A DNA stretch of 64,000 nucleotides, taken from Pseudomonas synxantha BG33R. Its GTDB lineage: Bacteria > Pseudomonadota > Gammaproteobacteria > Pseudomonadales > Pseudomonadaceae. Every line of letters starts with the position of its first letter. The first letter of the stretch is position 1. The stretch lies in contig NZ_CM001514.1 in assembly GCF_000263715.2 (NCBI RefSeq), forward strand, positions 2,652,936-2,716,935. Reading direction: 5' to 3'. The position numbers and the translations under genes were made by a program. Below, piece after piece: positions 9,767 to 17,763 of the stretch. The notes below the pieces were generated by a model. The model ran no database searches. It was not told the origin of the DNA and worked only from the letters and a program-made list of their open reading frames with translations.

Positions 9767-9807
9767 TAAGCTGCTGCCCAAGCCTAGTGTATTGTCTGGA
9801 ATTGCGC

Positions 9808-11127
9808 GTGAAATTCAACCTGCCGAAAATCGCTACCGCCCCCTTCTGCCCGCCGGAAGTGGCCGGCTCTGTTGCCGTTGACCCCAAGGCGTCGTTTTTC
9901 AAGCGCATGTTGATGTTCGCCGGCCCCGGCTTGTTGATCTCCATTGGCTACATGGACCCGGGCAATTGGGCGACCGCCATTGAAGCCGGTTCACGCTACG
10001 GCTACAGCCTGCTATTTGTGGTGCTGCTGGCCAGCCTTGCGGGGATGGCGGTGCAGTGCCTGTGCTCACGGCTGGGCATCGCCACTGGCAAGGACCTGGC
10101 GCAGCTGTGCCGCGAGCGTTACAGCAAGCGCTCCTCACGTACCCAGTGGCTGTTGGCGGAAATCTCCATCATCGCCACCGATCTTGCCGAAGTGCTCGGT
10201 TGCGCCCTGGCGTTTCACCTGCTGCTTGGCGTGTCGCTGACCACCGGCATTGTCATCACCGCCTTCGACACGCTGTTGATCCTGGCCCTGCAAAACCGCG
10301 GCTTCCGCCGCCTTGAAGCGATCATGCTGGCGCTGGTGGCGACCATCGGCGTGTGCTTCTTTATCGAACTGGTGCTGATCAAACCCTACTGGCCCGACGT
10401 GCTCAGCGGTTTCACGCCTTCACTGTCGGCGATCAGCGACGCGGCGCCGTTGTACCTGGCAATCGGCATCCTTGGCGCCACGGTCATGCCCCATAACCTC
10501 TACCTGCACACCTCCATCGTGCAGACGCGCCTGATCGGCAAGGACCTGGCGAGCAAGCAGGACGCGGTCAAGCTGGCGCGTATCGACACCATCGGTTCCC
10601 TGGCCCTGGCCCTGTTGGTCAACGCAGCGATCCTGGTGCTGGCCGCTGCGGCGTTCTACAAGACGGGCCATACCGATGTGGTGGAAATCCAGGACGCCTA
10701 TCACCTGCTCGACCCACTGGTAGGTGGCGCCTTCGCCAGCATCCTGTTCGGTATCGCGTTGCTGGCATCGGGGCAGAGTTCGACCTTTACCGGCACCATT
10801 GCCGGGCAAGTGATCATGGAGGGCTACCTGAACCTGCGCATACCCTGCTGGCAACGCCGCCTGATCACTCGCGGACTGGCGTTGATCCCGGCGTTCCTTG
10901 GGGTATGGCTGATGGGCGACGATGCCATTGGCAAGCTGCTGATTCTCAGCCAGGTGGTACTCAGCCTGCAGTTGCCGTTCGCGCTGTATCCACTGATTCG
11001 CATGACCGGTGACAAGCAGTTGATGGGGCCTTTCGTCAATCGACTGCCCACGCGGCTGTTGGCGTGGTTCCTGTTCGCGGTGATCAGTGGGGCGAATGCG
11101 TGGTTGATTGGGCAGTGGTTGTTTTGA
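9808..11127 (+). CDS. mntH: Nramp-family Mn2+/divalent metal:H+ symporter
   Basis: This 439-residue inner-membrane transporter takes up Mn2+ (and Fe2+) with protons. About eleven hydrophobic segments are visible. The two metal-binding unwound helices carry the family signatures D-P-G-N (residues 50-53) and M-P-H-N (227-230). The GTG at 9808 was chosen because homologues I recall start with the K-F-x-L-P-K-I-A-T-A-P sequence that follows; a GTG at 9787 would add seven residues. It ends convergent with, and overlapping by 44 bases, the LysR gene. No clear MntR or Fur box is seen in the short gap upstream. Confidence 0.92.
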   Translation: MKFNLPKIATAPFCPPEVAGSVAVDPKASFFKRMLMFAGPGLLISIGYMDPGNWATAIEAGSRYGYSLLFVVLLASLAGMAVQCLCSRLGIATGKDLAQLCRERYSKRSSRTQWLLAEISIIATDLAEVLGCALAFHLLLGVSLTTGIVITAFDTLLILALQNRGFRRLEAIMLALVATIGVCFFIELVLIKPYWPDVLSGFTPSLSAISDAAPLYLAIGILGATVMPHNLYLHTSIVQTRLIGKDLASKQDAVKLARIDTIGSLALALLVNAAILVLAAAAFYKTGHTDVVEIQDAYHLLDPLVGGAFASILFGIALLASGQSSTFTGTIAGQVIMEGYLNLRIPCWQRRLITRGLALIPAFLGVWLMGDDAIGKLLILSQVVLSLQLPFALYPLIRMTGDKQLMGPFVNRLPTRLLAWFLFAVISGANAWLIGQWLF

Positions 11128-12064
11128 TCTGCCGATCCCAATACGGCACCGTCCCAAAACACTCCACGAAATAGTCGATCACCGTACGCACTTTCAACGA
11201 CAATCTCCGGCTGCCCGGCCACAGTGCGGCTATCTGCTGGGGCTCCAGGGTGGTCGCCACTTCATATTCAGTCAGCACGGCCTGCAAACTGCCGGCGCGC
11301 AGGCTTTCGCCAATCAGCCAGGACGGAAACACCACCAGGCCCAGGCCCTGTTCGGCGGCGTGGGTCAGGGTGTCGGCGTGGTTGCCGGTGATCGGGCCCT
11401 TGACGCTGTAGGAGGTCCAGTCACTTTGGCCGCGCCGGAAGAACCAGCGTTGCTGGCCCGTGATGCCTTTGTAGGCCAGGCAGTGGTGGTCGACCAGTTC
11501 GTCGGGGTGGCGCGGCGTGCCGTGTTGCGCCAGGTAGGCGGGGCTTGCGGCGATGCGAAAGCGCTGGGGCGCGAAGATGCGTGCCTGCATACCCGAATCA
11601 TTGAGCACGCCAATGCGAAACAGCAGGTCGGTGCCGTCTTGCAGTGGGTCGACGAAGGTGTCGGTTTGCTGGATATCCAGTTGCAGCTTCGGGTAGCGCC
11701 GGCACAGTTGCCCCAACCACGGTGAAAGGTGGCGCTGGCCGAATACCATCGGCGCGTTGATACGCACCAGCCCGCTGGGCTCACTGTCTTGTTCCTGCAG
11801 GGCTTGGTTCGCCGTTTCCAACTGCTCCAGTACCAGCCGCGCGTGACGCCCCAGCAGGCGCCCGGCTTCGGTGGGGCTTACGGCGCGGGTGTGGCGGTAC
11901 AGCAATTGCTGGCCGAGGGCCTGTTCCATCAGTTGAATTTGCCGCGAAATGGAGGAGGGCGCCAGGCTTTCTCGGCGGGCCACTTCGGAAAAACTGCCAT
12001 GGTCCAGCACGGCGACGAACAGGCGCAGCGCCTTGAAACTCAGCTCATTCAAACTCTGCATCAT
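11084..12064 (-). CDS. LysR-family transcriptional regulator
   Basis: This 326-residue regulator has an N-terminal winged HTH (residues about 8-65, with F-S-E-V-A-R-R-E-S-L-A-P-S-S-I-S-R-Q-I as the recognition part) and a periplasmic-binding-like effector domain. Two adjacent ATG codons at 12064 and 12061 follow AGGAGAG; the second has the better spacing. The gene is divergent from the DUF606 pair that begins at 12179, so these membrane proteins are its probable targets (inference from context, typical of LysR genes). The 3' end overlaps the end of mntH. No effector can be deduced. Confidence 0.9.
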   Translation of the reverse strand: MMQSLNELSFKALRLFVAVLDHGSFSEVARRESLAPSSISRQIQLMEQALGQQLLYRHTRAVSPTEAGRLLGRHARLVLEQLETANQALQEQDSEPSGLVRINAPMVFGQRHLSPWLGQLCRRYPKLQLDIQQTDTFVDPLQDGTDLLFRIGVLNDSGMQARIFAPQRFRIAASPAYLAQHGTPRHPDELVDHHCLAYKGITGQQRWFFRRGQSDWTSYSVKGPITGNHADTLTHAAEQGLGLVVFPSWLIGESLRAGSLQAVLTEYEVATTLEPQQIAALWPGSRRLSLKVRTVIDYFVECFGTVPYWDRQIKTTTAQSTTHSPH

Positions 12065-12178
12065 CTCTCCTGGCTGTGCGTATTGCGCAAAGGTGTTGTT
12101 TGTATGCTCCCATTTATCGCACAGTACGGCCACCGGATAATGCGCGCCATGTTTTCTTTGTCGATGCGCAGGTGATCT

Positions 12179-12667
12179 ATGCAGGCACGTTCTATCGAAG
12201 GTGTGGCGCAGGCCAGACCTAACAAAAATTTTCTGCGGTTGCTGTTGTTGCCGTTGGTAATTCTGGCGGGCATGGGCCTGTCCTTGGAGGCTGGCCTGCT
12301 CGGGCCATTGGGCGCGCAGGTCGGGCATTTGTGGGCGACCTTGAGCATCTTCGGCGTCGGCACCGCGATTCTCCTTCTACTGCTGCTGTTCAGCGGCCCG
12401 CAGAAGGGCCCGGCGTTCACCGAACTGCCGCGCTGGCAGTTGATTGGCGGACTTTTGGGGCCGATGTACGTGGTGGTGTTGACGCTGGCCACGCCCCATA
12501 TCGGTATCGCGATGACCATGATTGCGATTTTGTCGGGGCAGGTGGGCAAGAGTGTGTTGATCGACCACTTCGGCTGGTTCGGCACGGCGCGCAAGCGCGT
12601 CAATGGCGAGCGCTGGATTGCATTGGCGTTGATTGTGGCGGCGCTGGTTCTGATTGCACGAGGGTAA
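12179..12667 (+). CDS. DMT-superfamily membrane protein, DUF606/YdcZ family
   Basis: This 162-residue protein has about five hydrophobic helices. It belongs by appearance to the DUF606 (PF04657, YdcZ) branch of the drug/metabolite transporter superfamily: conserved P-R-W-Q-L-I-G-G-L-L-G-P-M-Y-V-V in the middle and G-Q-V-G-K-S-V-L-I-D-H-F-G-W-F in the C-terminal half. A paralogous gene follows 4 bases after the stop, so the two probably form a heteromeric transporter, as paired small DMT proteins often do. The substrate is unknown. It is transcribed away from a LysR regulator. Confidence 0.82.
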   Translation: MQARSIEGVAQARPNKNFLRLLLLPLVILAGMGLSLEAGLLGPLGAQVGHLWATLSIFGVGTAILLLLLLFSGPQKGPAFTELPRWQLIGGLLGPMYVVVLTLATPHIGIAMTMIAILSGQVGKSVLIDHFGWFGTARKRVNGERWIALALIVAALVLIARG

Positions 12668-12671
12668 GACG

Positions 12672-13127
12672 ATGAATCTGATGATGTTACTGGTGGTGGT
12701 GATTGCAGCGGGGGCGGTGTTGAGTGTGCAGGCCGCCATCAACGGGCGTCTGGGCCAGGCGGTAGGCGTATTGCGCAGCAGCCTGCTGACCTTTGCCGTC
12801 GGCGCGCTCACCACGGCGTTGTTGATATTCTTCTTCGAGCCGGCCCACGCCGTCAGCCTGCTGGATGTGCCGAAATGGCAATTGACCGGCGCCTTGTTCG
12901 GCGTGGTGTACATGCTGGTGATGGTCGGCGCGGTGCCTGTGGTTGGCACGGCGGTCGCCACGGTGGCGGTGATTGTCGGGCAATTGGGCATGGGCATGCT
13001 GATCGACAACTTTGGCTGGCTGGGCAACCCGGCGATCGAATTGTCGGGCAGCCGCATCGTGGCGATGCTGTGCCTGGCGCTGGCACTGGTGTTCATGTAC
13101 CGCAGCAATACCCGGGCGGCCGACTGA
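12672..13127 (+). CDS. DMT-superfamily membrane protein, DUF606/YdcZ family (partner)
   Basis: This 151-residue paralogue of the preceding protein shares the P-K-W-Q-L-T-G-A-L-F-G-V-V-Y-M block and the G-Q-L-G-M-G-M-L-I-D-N-F-G-W-L block, with about five membrane helices. The ATG at 12672 is used; a longer reading frame exists upstream but runs into the previous gene. The 4-base spacing implies co-translation. Together the two proteins supply about ten helices, the number of a full-length DMT carrier (inference). Confidence 0.82.
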   Translation: MNLMMLLVVVIAAGAVLSVQAAINGRLGQAVGVLRSSLLTFAVGALTTALLIFFFEPAHAVSLLDVPKWQLTGALFGVVYMLVMVGAVPVVGTAVATVAVIVGQLGMGMLIDNFGWLGNPAIELSGSRIVAMLCLALALVFMYRSNTRAAD

Positions 13128-13216
13128 CGGCGCTGAACCTTGGCGCTCTGCGTGGAGTCACTGCTTAAGGTGTGGCGTTCGCTGCACCGGGACGACCATG
13201 AAGAAGGAGTCTGACC

Positions 13217-13387
13217 ATGCCAGATAAAACCTGTGCTTGCCCACATTGCAAATGCGTACTGGGTGCCGATGCGATCATGAAGGACGGTAAGGGTTATTGC
13301 TGCCAAGGCTGTGCCGAGCACCATGCCCACGGTGAGCCCTGCGCCGCCGCGACCGGCTGTGAGTGCGCCAAGTCGGCCCGCACCTGA
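13217..13387 (+). CDS. Bacterial metallothionein
   Basis: This 56-residue protein has ten Cys (positions 6, 8, 11, 13, 28, 29, 32, 42, 48, 50) and four His, with the family pattern C-x-C-P-H-C-x-C at the N-terminus, Y-C-C-Q-G-C-A in the middle and C-E-C near the end. This matches BmtA/SmtA-type metallothioneins known from Pseudomonas, which bind Zn2+/Cd2+ in the cytoplasm. A strong Shine-Dalgarno (AAGAAGGAG) lies 7 bases before the ATG. A metal-responsive operator was not recognised in the 89 bases upstream. An imperfect hairpin (13413-13429) follows but lacks a T-run. Confidence 0.93.
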   Translation: MPDKTCACPHCKCVLGADAIMKDGKGYCCQGCAEHHAHGEPCAAATGCECAKSART

Positions 13388-13503
13388 CGTGATCTACCTG
13401 CAGGCTCGGACAACCCGGGCCTGCCGGGTGAGTAAAAACAGTTCGCTTGTCGGCGGCCAGTCTTTACCATGGTCGCCTTTCCCTTGATTGACATATACCC
13501 GCC

Positions 13504-14280
13504 ATGGCCCTGGCTGCGCCCCCCGACCTCAGCGATCAAGCCGTCCCAGTGCAGCCCCTGGCACGCACGTACCCGCGTGGGTTGTATGTGGAACCCCATC
13601 GCCATGATTGGGGCCAGTTGCTCTATGCGATGAGCGGCGTGATGTGGGTCGAGACGCCCCGTGAAGCCCTGATAGTTGCGCCGCAGCGCGCCGTGTGGTT
13701 GCCGCCGGGAGTCGAACACGGCATCCGTGTTGTCTCCGACTTGCAGATGCGCAACATCTACCTGCGCCCGGCGTTGGCGGCGACGCTGGACAGTCAGGTG
13801 CAGGTGATTGAGGTGGGCCGGTTATTGCGTGAATTGATCGTGACGTTAGTGGAGCAGGTCGATCACGCCGATGCCGGCTACTACGAGGCGCTCGTTGGCC
13901 TGGCCCTGTTGGAGCTGCAACGGGCACGCCGCTCGCAAATCCGTATCGTCATGCCGGTGGCGACTGATCGTCGGCTAAGCAGTGTATGCCGGGCGGTCAT
14001 GGCTGCGCCGTCCCTGGACATCCCTTTCGAGCAGCACGCCGAAACTGTCGGTGCCAGCGTGCGCACCCTGGCGCGGTTGTTCCAGAACCACCTGGGCATG
14101 GGCTTCGCGCAGTGGCGGCGCCAAGTGCAGTTGGCGACGGCGGCGGCGGAACTGATCCAGGGCCGGTCGGTGAGCGGCATTGCTCGTGCCCTGGGGTATT
14201 CGCCCAGCAGTTTCAGCGACATGTTCCGCCGTGAATTGGGTGTATCGCCTTCGCAGTACACGGGTTGGCCGAAATCCTGA
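13504..14280 (+). CDS. AraC-family regulator with N-terminal cupin (NimR-like)
   Basis: This 258-residue regulator has an N-terminal cupin-like sensing domain (H-R-H-D-W-G-Q-L near residue 32 and V-W-L-P-P-G-V-E-H-G near residue 63) and a C-terminal AraC double HTH (about 155-255, with I-A-R-A-L-G-Y-S-P-S-S-F-S-D-M-F as the second HTH). This architecture is that of NimR/YeaM-like regulators, which often control a neighbouring exporter or oxidoreductase. It is followed in the same direction by an XapX protein and an MDR oxidoreductase. Confidence 0.87.
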   Translation: MALAAPPDLSDQAVPVQPLARTYPRGLYVEPHRHDWGQLLYAMSGVMWVETPREALIVAPQRAVWLPPGVEHGIRVVSDLQMRNIYLRPALAATLDSQVQVIEVGRLLRELIVTLVEQVDHADAGYYEALVGLALLELQRARRSQIRIVMPVATDRRLSSVCRAVMAAPSLDIPFEQHAETVGASVRTLARLFQNHLGMGFAQWRRQVQLATAAAELIQGRSVSGIARALGYSPSSFSDMFRRELGVSPSQYTGWPKS

Positions 14281-14349
14281 AGCACTTGGCCGATGCCGAA
14301 GCCAGTCGCACCTTAAGCTGAGCCCATCAATCAACCGGGCGTAGTCACC

Positions 14350-14523
14350 ATGAACTATCTGATTTCCTTGGCCATCGGCCTGTTTGTCGGCGTGATCTAC
14401 GGCGCGCTGGGCTTCCGTTCGCCCGCACCGCCGGCCATTGCTCTGGTGGGGCTGATGGGCATGCTGCTCGGCGAACAGTTGTGGCCCATGGGGCGGCAGT
14501 TGGTCAGCGGTTGGTTGTCCTGA
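14350..14523 (+). CDS. XapX-domain micro-protein (DUF1427)
   Basis: This 57-residue protein has two hydrophobic segments separated by R-S-P-A-P-P-A, with G-x-x-x-G-x-x-Y-G-A-L-G-F-R-S-P-A-P-P at the hinge, the hallmark of XapX (DUF1427) proteins. These small membrane proteins have no established function. It sits between an AraC regulator and an MDR oxidoreductase on the same strand. Confidence 0.85.
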   Translation: MNYLISLAIGLFVGVIYGALGFRSPAPPAIALVGLMGMLLGEQLWPMGRQLVSGWLS

Positions 14524-14551
14524 GCCTTTTCTTCTTCGACGGATGCCTTTA

Positions 14552-15511
14552 ATGAAAGCACTACAATTTAGCGCCAGTGGCGACCTCGCCGACCTGCGCC
14601 TGGTCGATGTTGCCATGCCCGTACCGTCTGCCGATGAAGTGCTGGTCCAGGTCAAAGCCGCCGGTCTGAACCCCAGCGATGTGAAAAACGTACTCGGCCG
14701 GTTTCCCTACACCACGCTGCCGCGCATTCCCGGGCGCGATTTTGCCGGGGTGGTGGTCGAAGGTCCGCCAGCCTTGCTCGGTCAGGAAGTCTGGGGCACC
14801 GGTCGCGACCTGGGCTTTTTTGCTGACGGCTCCCATGCCCAATACCTTCGGGTATTGGCCACAGGCGTGGCGCCCAAGCCCGGTCACTTGAGCTTCACCC
14901 AGGCCGCGGGCCTTGGCGTGCCGTATACCACGGCCTGGGATGCGCTGGAACGCAGTGGTGTGGGCAAGGGCACGCGGTTGCTGGTGATCGGCGCCAATGG
15001 TGCCGTTGGCAGCGCGGCGTTGGCACTGGCGAAGCTTCGTGGTGCGCAGGTGCTGGCAGCGGTGCGTCGCCCTGATCAGGTGGATGTCTTACAGGCGCAA
15101 GGCGTGGAGGCGATTGCCCTGGGCCAACCGCAGGAACTGGGCGTACAAGTGCACGCCGTGTTCAAGGGCGGCGCCGAGGTGATCTTCGATACCAGCGGTT
15201 TCTGGCTGCCCGCAGCAGTGGCGGGGTTGGCGCCTTTCGGCCGTATCGCAATCATTGCCGCACCGGTTGACGGCCACGTGCAACTGCCGGCTCTGGCGCT
15301 GTATCGCAAGGGGGGGACGGTGGTAGGCGTCAATTCGTTGCTCTATAGCTGTGAGCAATGTGCGGTGATGTTAGGGGCGTTCGGGCGGTTCTTTGATGAG
15401 GGGTTGTTGCCGTTGCCCACCGGCCTGCGCGAAGTGGCGTTGGCTGATGGAGTTGAGTGTTATGAGCAAGTGAACAGCGGCAGCCCGGACAAATTCATCC
15501 TGCTGCCGTGA
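14552..15511 (+). CDS. Zinc-type/quinone oxidoreductase-like MDR protein
   Basis: This protein of about 319 residues belongs to the medium-chain dehydrogenase/reductase superfamily. The N-terminal GroES-like domain has K-A-A-G-L-N-P-S-D-V-K-N and R-I-P-G-R-D-F-A-G-V-V, typical of NADPH:quinone reductases without catalytic zinc. The Rossmann motif G-A-N-G-A-V-G-S-A-A is near residue 147. Starts at 14543 and 14552 are both possible; the second has GGAT about 8 bases upstream and gives the common M-K-A-L-Q-F beginning. The substrate is unknown. Confidence 0.83.
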   Translation: MKALQFSASGDLADLRLVDVAMPVPSADEVLVQVKAAGLNPSDVKNVLGRFPYTTLPRIPGRDFAGVVVEGPPALLGQEVWGTGRDLGFFADGSHAQYLRVLATGVAPKPGHLSFTQAAGLGVPYTTAWDALERSGVGKGTRLLVIGANGAVGSAALALAKLRGAQVLAAVRRPDQVDVLQAQGVEAIALGQPQELGVQVHAVFKGGAEVIFDTSGFWLPAAVAGLAPFGRIAIIAAPVDGHVQLPALALYRKGGTVVGVNSLLYSCEQCAVMLGAFGRFFDEGLLPLPTGLREVALADGVECYEQVNSGSPDKFILLP

Positions 15512-15524
15512 CATCGTCGCAAAT

Positions 15525-15549
15525 GTGGGAGGGGGTAAGCCCCTCCCAC
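15525..15549. repeat. REP-like hairpin between convergent genes
   Basis: Perfect 10-bp arms GTGGGAGGGG / CCCCTCCCAC with a 5-base loop (GTAAG) lie 13 bases after the oxidoreductase stop and just before the stop of the convergent nucleoside gene. It matches the outer part of the REP consensus seen at 63794. It could act as a bidirectional RNA-stabilising or terminating hairpin. Confidence 0.75.
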
Positions 15550-15558
15550 TTCAGATCT

Positions 15559-16590
15559 TTACTCGACCTCGGGTACGCCTTTTTCCCACGCCGACCACTG
15601 ATTCACAATCGCCTGTACCAGCGGATTGCCCGTGCGGTACAGGTTTTCCAGTGCCGGTACAAAGCCGCCCTGGTCCGCATACTTGAGCAAGTTGTCGACC
15701 TCGCTGTAACCCGGATAAGGCCGGTCAAAATCGGAGCCTGCGCGCACCACGGCCAGGCGCTGGATATCCACCAGGCCCTCACGGCTGGCGCGCAGCAGGG
15801 CTTCATAAGTGGAGTTGTCCTCCTGCTGGGTGGTGCAGTATTCGCCTTTATTGTCGGTGAGCAACTTGGTCCAGACTTCGGCGCGTTCGCTCAGGCGGGT
15901 GCCGGAAAACCAGGTATTGCCCGCCAGCGTGTCGCAGCGCGTGACTTGCGGCGGCTGGTTGGCCGGGGCGTCGGGATAGTGCTTGCGCCAGGCGGCGGAT
16001 TCTTTGCTTTCGGTCAGCTCCACCTTGTGCGACAAGGCAAACGCCTTGGCTTGCAGCTTTGGGTTGAGCTCGAATACTTCGGTCTTGTAGTCCAGCGGTG
16101 GCTTTTCGTTGGGCCCCTTGGTGTTGATGCCGATATAACCGGTCGGCCAGTCCTTGGGCGCATCCCGTGAATCCAGCTCCCACTGGGTGCCGAACTCCAC
16201 CAGGTAATGGGCCCAGGCGGCGGTGCCGATGGTGCCGTGCTTGGGGCTGATACCGGCGATACCGGCGATCAGGAAATAGCTCTGGCGCAGGTCGAATTTG
16301 GGCGACAAGGCCAGGGCCAGGGTCGACGCAGCGGCGTTGGTCTGGCCCATGCCGGTTACCAGCAGGCATACGTCCTGGGTGTTGCAGCGAATCACCGGGT
16401 ACTCGGCAGACAGCCCTGGCACGCGTACTTCCTGCTTGAGTTCCAGGCGGTCGATCCAGGTTTGCGCCTCGGGGGCGAACATGGTGATCAACATCACCTT
16501 GGGCTTGATCGGTGCGGGGTTATCCGCCAGCACTACGTGGGGCAGCAGGGCGAGGCCGACGGCCAGCGAGATACGAGTCAGTGCGTTCAT
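15559..16590 (-). CDS. NUP-family purine nucleoside protein (PF06516), secreted
   Basis: This 343-residue protein has a cleavable signal peptide (residues 1-22, ending ...V-V-L-A-D). The mature part looks like the NUP family, originally named purine nucleoside permease from fungi and structurally related to nucleoside phosphorylases: P-K-V-M-L-I-T-M-F-A-P-E-A at the N-terminus, V-T-G-M-G-Q-T-N-A-A, I-A-G-I-A-G-I and Q-E-D-N-S-T-Y near the C-terminus. The bacterial signal peptide points to a periplasmic protein, so nucleoside binding or cleavage in the periplasm is more likely than permease activity (inference). AAGGAG precedes the ATG. It is the second gene of an operon, 14 bases after the Tsx gene. 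Confidence 0.88.
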   Translation of the reverse strand: MNALTRISLAVGLALLPHVVLADNPAPIKPKVMLITMFAPEAQTWIDRLELKQEVRVPGLSAEYPVIRCNTQDVCLLVTGMGQTNAAASTLALALSPKFDLRQSYFLIAGIAGISPKHGTIGTAAWAHYLVEFGTQWELDSRDAPKDWPTGYIGINTKGPNEKPPLDYKTEVFELNPKLQAKAFALSHKVELTESKESAAWRKHYPDAPANQPPQVTRCDTLAGNTWFSGTRLSERAEVWTKLLTDNKGEYCTTQQEDNSTYEALLRASREGLVDIQRLAVVRAGSDFDRPYPGYSEVDNLLKYADQGGFVPALENLYRTGNPLVQAIVNQWSAWEKGVPEVE

Positions 16591-16604
16591 GTACAGCTCC
16601 TTGA

Positions 16605-17555
16605 TCAGAATTGGTAACCCACGCCGGCGTAGTAACCCCAGCCATCAGAGCGGGCGCGGAAGTTGCCTTCGCCGAAATTCAACTCGCTGCCGTCTTCCCA
16701 GTTGCCACCGTTGTGAAAGTAGCGACCCACCAGGGTAAAGCGCAGGTGGGTGAACGCGTACAGCAACACGTTGGTAGCCACCAGGGAATTGGCGGTGCGC
16801 GCCGGGTTGTCCTTGTGCAGGTCCGAGCCGAAGTCGTAGTTGGTAAAGCCGATATAGGTCAGCGAAGCACCGTTGTCGAACTTGCCGATGGGCACGATGT
16901 ACTTCATCTGCGCGCGGTAGCCATCCCAGGAATATTCATTGCTGGCGCCGTAGTTTTCCCACTGGTAGCGGCCATAAAAGTTGGCCGACAGGTTGACCCG
17001 CGAGTGGGTGTCGATATCGGTGCCCAGGCCGCTGTACAGGGTATTGGCGCGGTTTTCCTTATGGCTGCCGTGATCGTAGATCCAGTCAAAGGCCACATAC
17101 CACTCCTTGAACGGGCCGATCGCCAGGCTGCGCCCTGCGAGGTAGTCGATGGAGATCCGCGGTTCATGCTCCATGAATACCGGCGAGCCATGGTCCCATA
17201 CACCTTTGTCATTACTGTTACCGATGGTGAGGATCTTCGGCACGTCGATATAGCCGTACAGCTCAAAGGGCCCCTTGCGCCCGAAGTACTCGTACTCCAG
17301 GTAGACGTCATCCTGGGGCTTGGGGCCGAAGCTGATGTCTTTGCTGCCGATCAGCGTCAGGTCCTGGTTGAACCACTCCGACAGGTAAACGCCTTTTTTC
17401 GCCGGTGGGCTGGCCTCAGGGCTAAGGGTTTCGCCCTGGGCTGAATCATCGACGGGCTTTTGCTGCGCCAAAATGGGGCCACTGAGTACTCCCGTAACGG
17501 CGGCCAGTAGCAGGGAAACACCAAGGCAAGCACGAGGCTTAGAGGTGGGATGCAT
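16605..17555 (-). CDS. tsx: Nucleoside-specific outer-membrane channel Tsx/OmpK-like
   Basis: This 316-residue outer-membrane protein has a signal peptide (residues 1-30, ending ...P-I-L-A-Q), a Tsx-type N-terminus (Y-L-S-E-W-F-N-Q-D-L-T-L-I-G), many alternating beta strands (E-L-Y-G-Y-I-D-V-P, F-M-E-H-E-P-R-I-S-I-D) and a terminal G-V-G-Y-Q-F with C-terminal Phe. Tsx forms a 12-stranded channel for nucleosides. It is the first gene of a two-gene leftward operon with the NUP gene, giving an outer-membrane entry plus a periplasmic nucleoside protein. A PurR-like palindrome lies 74 bases upstream. Confidence 0.92.
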   Translation of the reverse strand: MHPTSKPRACLGVSLLLAAVTGVLSGPILAQQKPVDDSAQGETLSPEASPPAKKGVYLSEWFNQDLTLIGSKDISFGPKPQDDVYLEYEYFGRKGPFELYGYIDVPKILTIGNSNDKGVWDHGSPVFMEHEPRISIDYLAGRSLAIGPFKEWYVAFDWIYDHGSHKENRANTLYSGLGTDIDTHSRVNLSANFYGRYQWENYGASNEYSWDGYRAQMKYIVPIGKFDNGASLTYIGFTNYDFGSDLHKDNPARTANSLVATNVLLYAFTHLRFTLVGRYFHNGGNWEDGSELNFGEGNFRARSDGWGYYAGVGYQF

Positions 17556-17582
17556 TGAAAGTCCTTATTCGTACGCGGTTTA

Positions 17583-17598
17583 ACCCGATTCGTCGGGT
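17583..17598. promoter_or_regulatory. Inverted repeat in the tsx upstream region
   Basis: ACCCGA-TTCG-TCGGGT, 6-bp arms with a 4-base loop, lies about 28 bases before the tsx start. It may be a leader hairpin in the tsx mRNA. Confidence 0.4.
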
Positions 17599-17604
17599 AG
17601 GGCT

Positions 17605-17623
17605 GAACTTGGCTGCCAAGTTC
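17605..17623. promoter_or_regulatory. Inverted repeat GAACTTGG-CTG-CCAAGTTC
   Basis: Perfect 8-bp arms with a 3-base centre, 19 bp in total, suited to a dimeric regulator. It lies between the tsx start and the PurR-like palindrome. Confidence 0.5.
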
Positions 17624-17628
17624 GTTCC

Positions 17629-17640
17629 GCAAACGTTTGC
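17629..17640. promoter_or_regulatory. PurR/LacI-family operator candidate
   Basis: GCAAACGTTTGC is a perfect 12-bp palindrome identical to the core of the PurR consensus (ACGCAAACGTTTGCGT). LacI-family regulators such as PurR and CytR control purine and nucleoside genes. It lies 74 bases upstream of tsx, which fits control of nucleoside uptake. The regulator is not in the window. Confidence 0.65.
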
Positions 17641-17763
17641 ACAGGCTGTACCAACTTGTGCCAATGGCTTGAACTGTTTGGAAAAAATGCGAATTAGCCG
17701 ACGCTTTGGTCAGAAAACCAGCGGGTTACATGTCATCCTGTGCACACCCACTGGAGCACCCAT

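Noticed and set aside
12377..13330. 317-codon - strand frame
   Set aside because: It overlaps the two DMT genes and the metallothionein on the other strand; the encoded sequence has no family features.
13413..13429. Hairpin after the metallothionein gene as a terminator
   Set aside because: The ACCCGG/CCGGGT stem is followed by mixed sequence without a T-run, so termination cannot be claimed.
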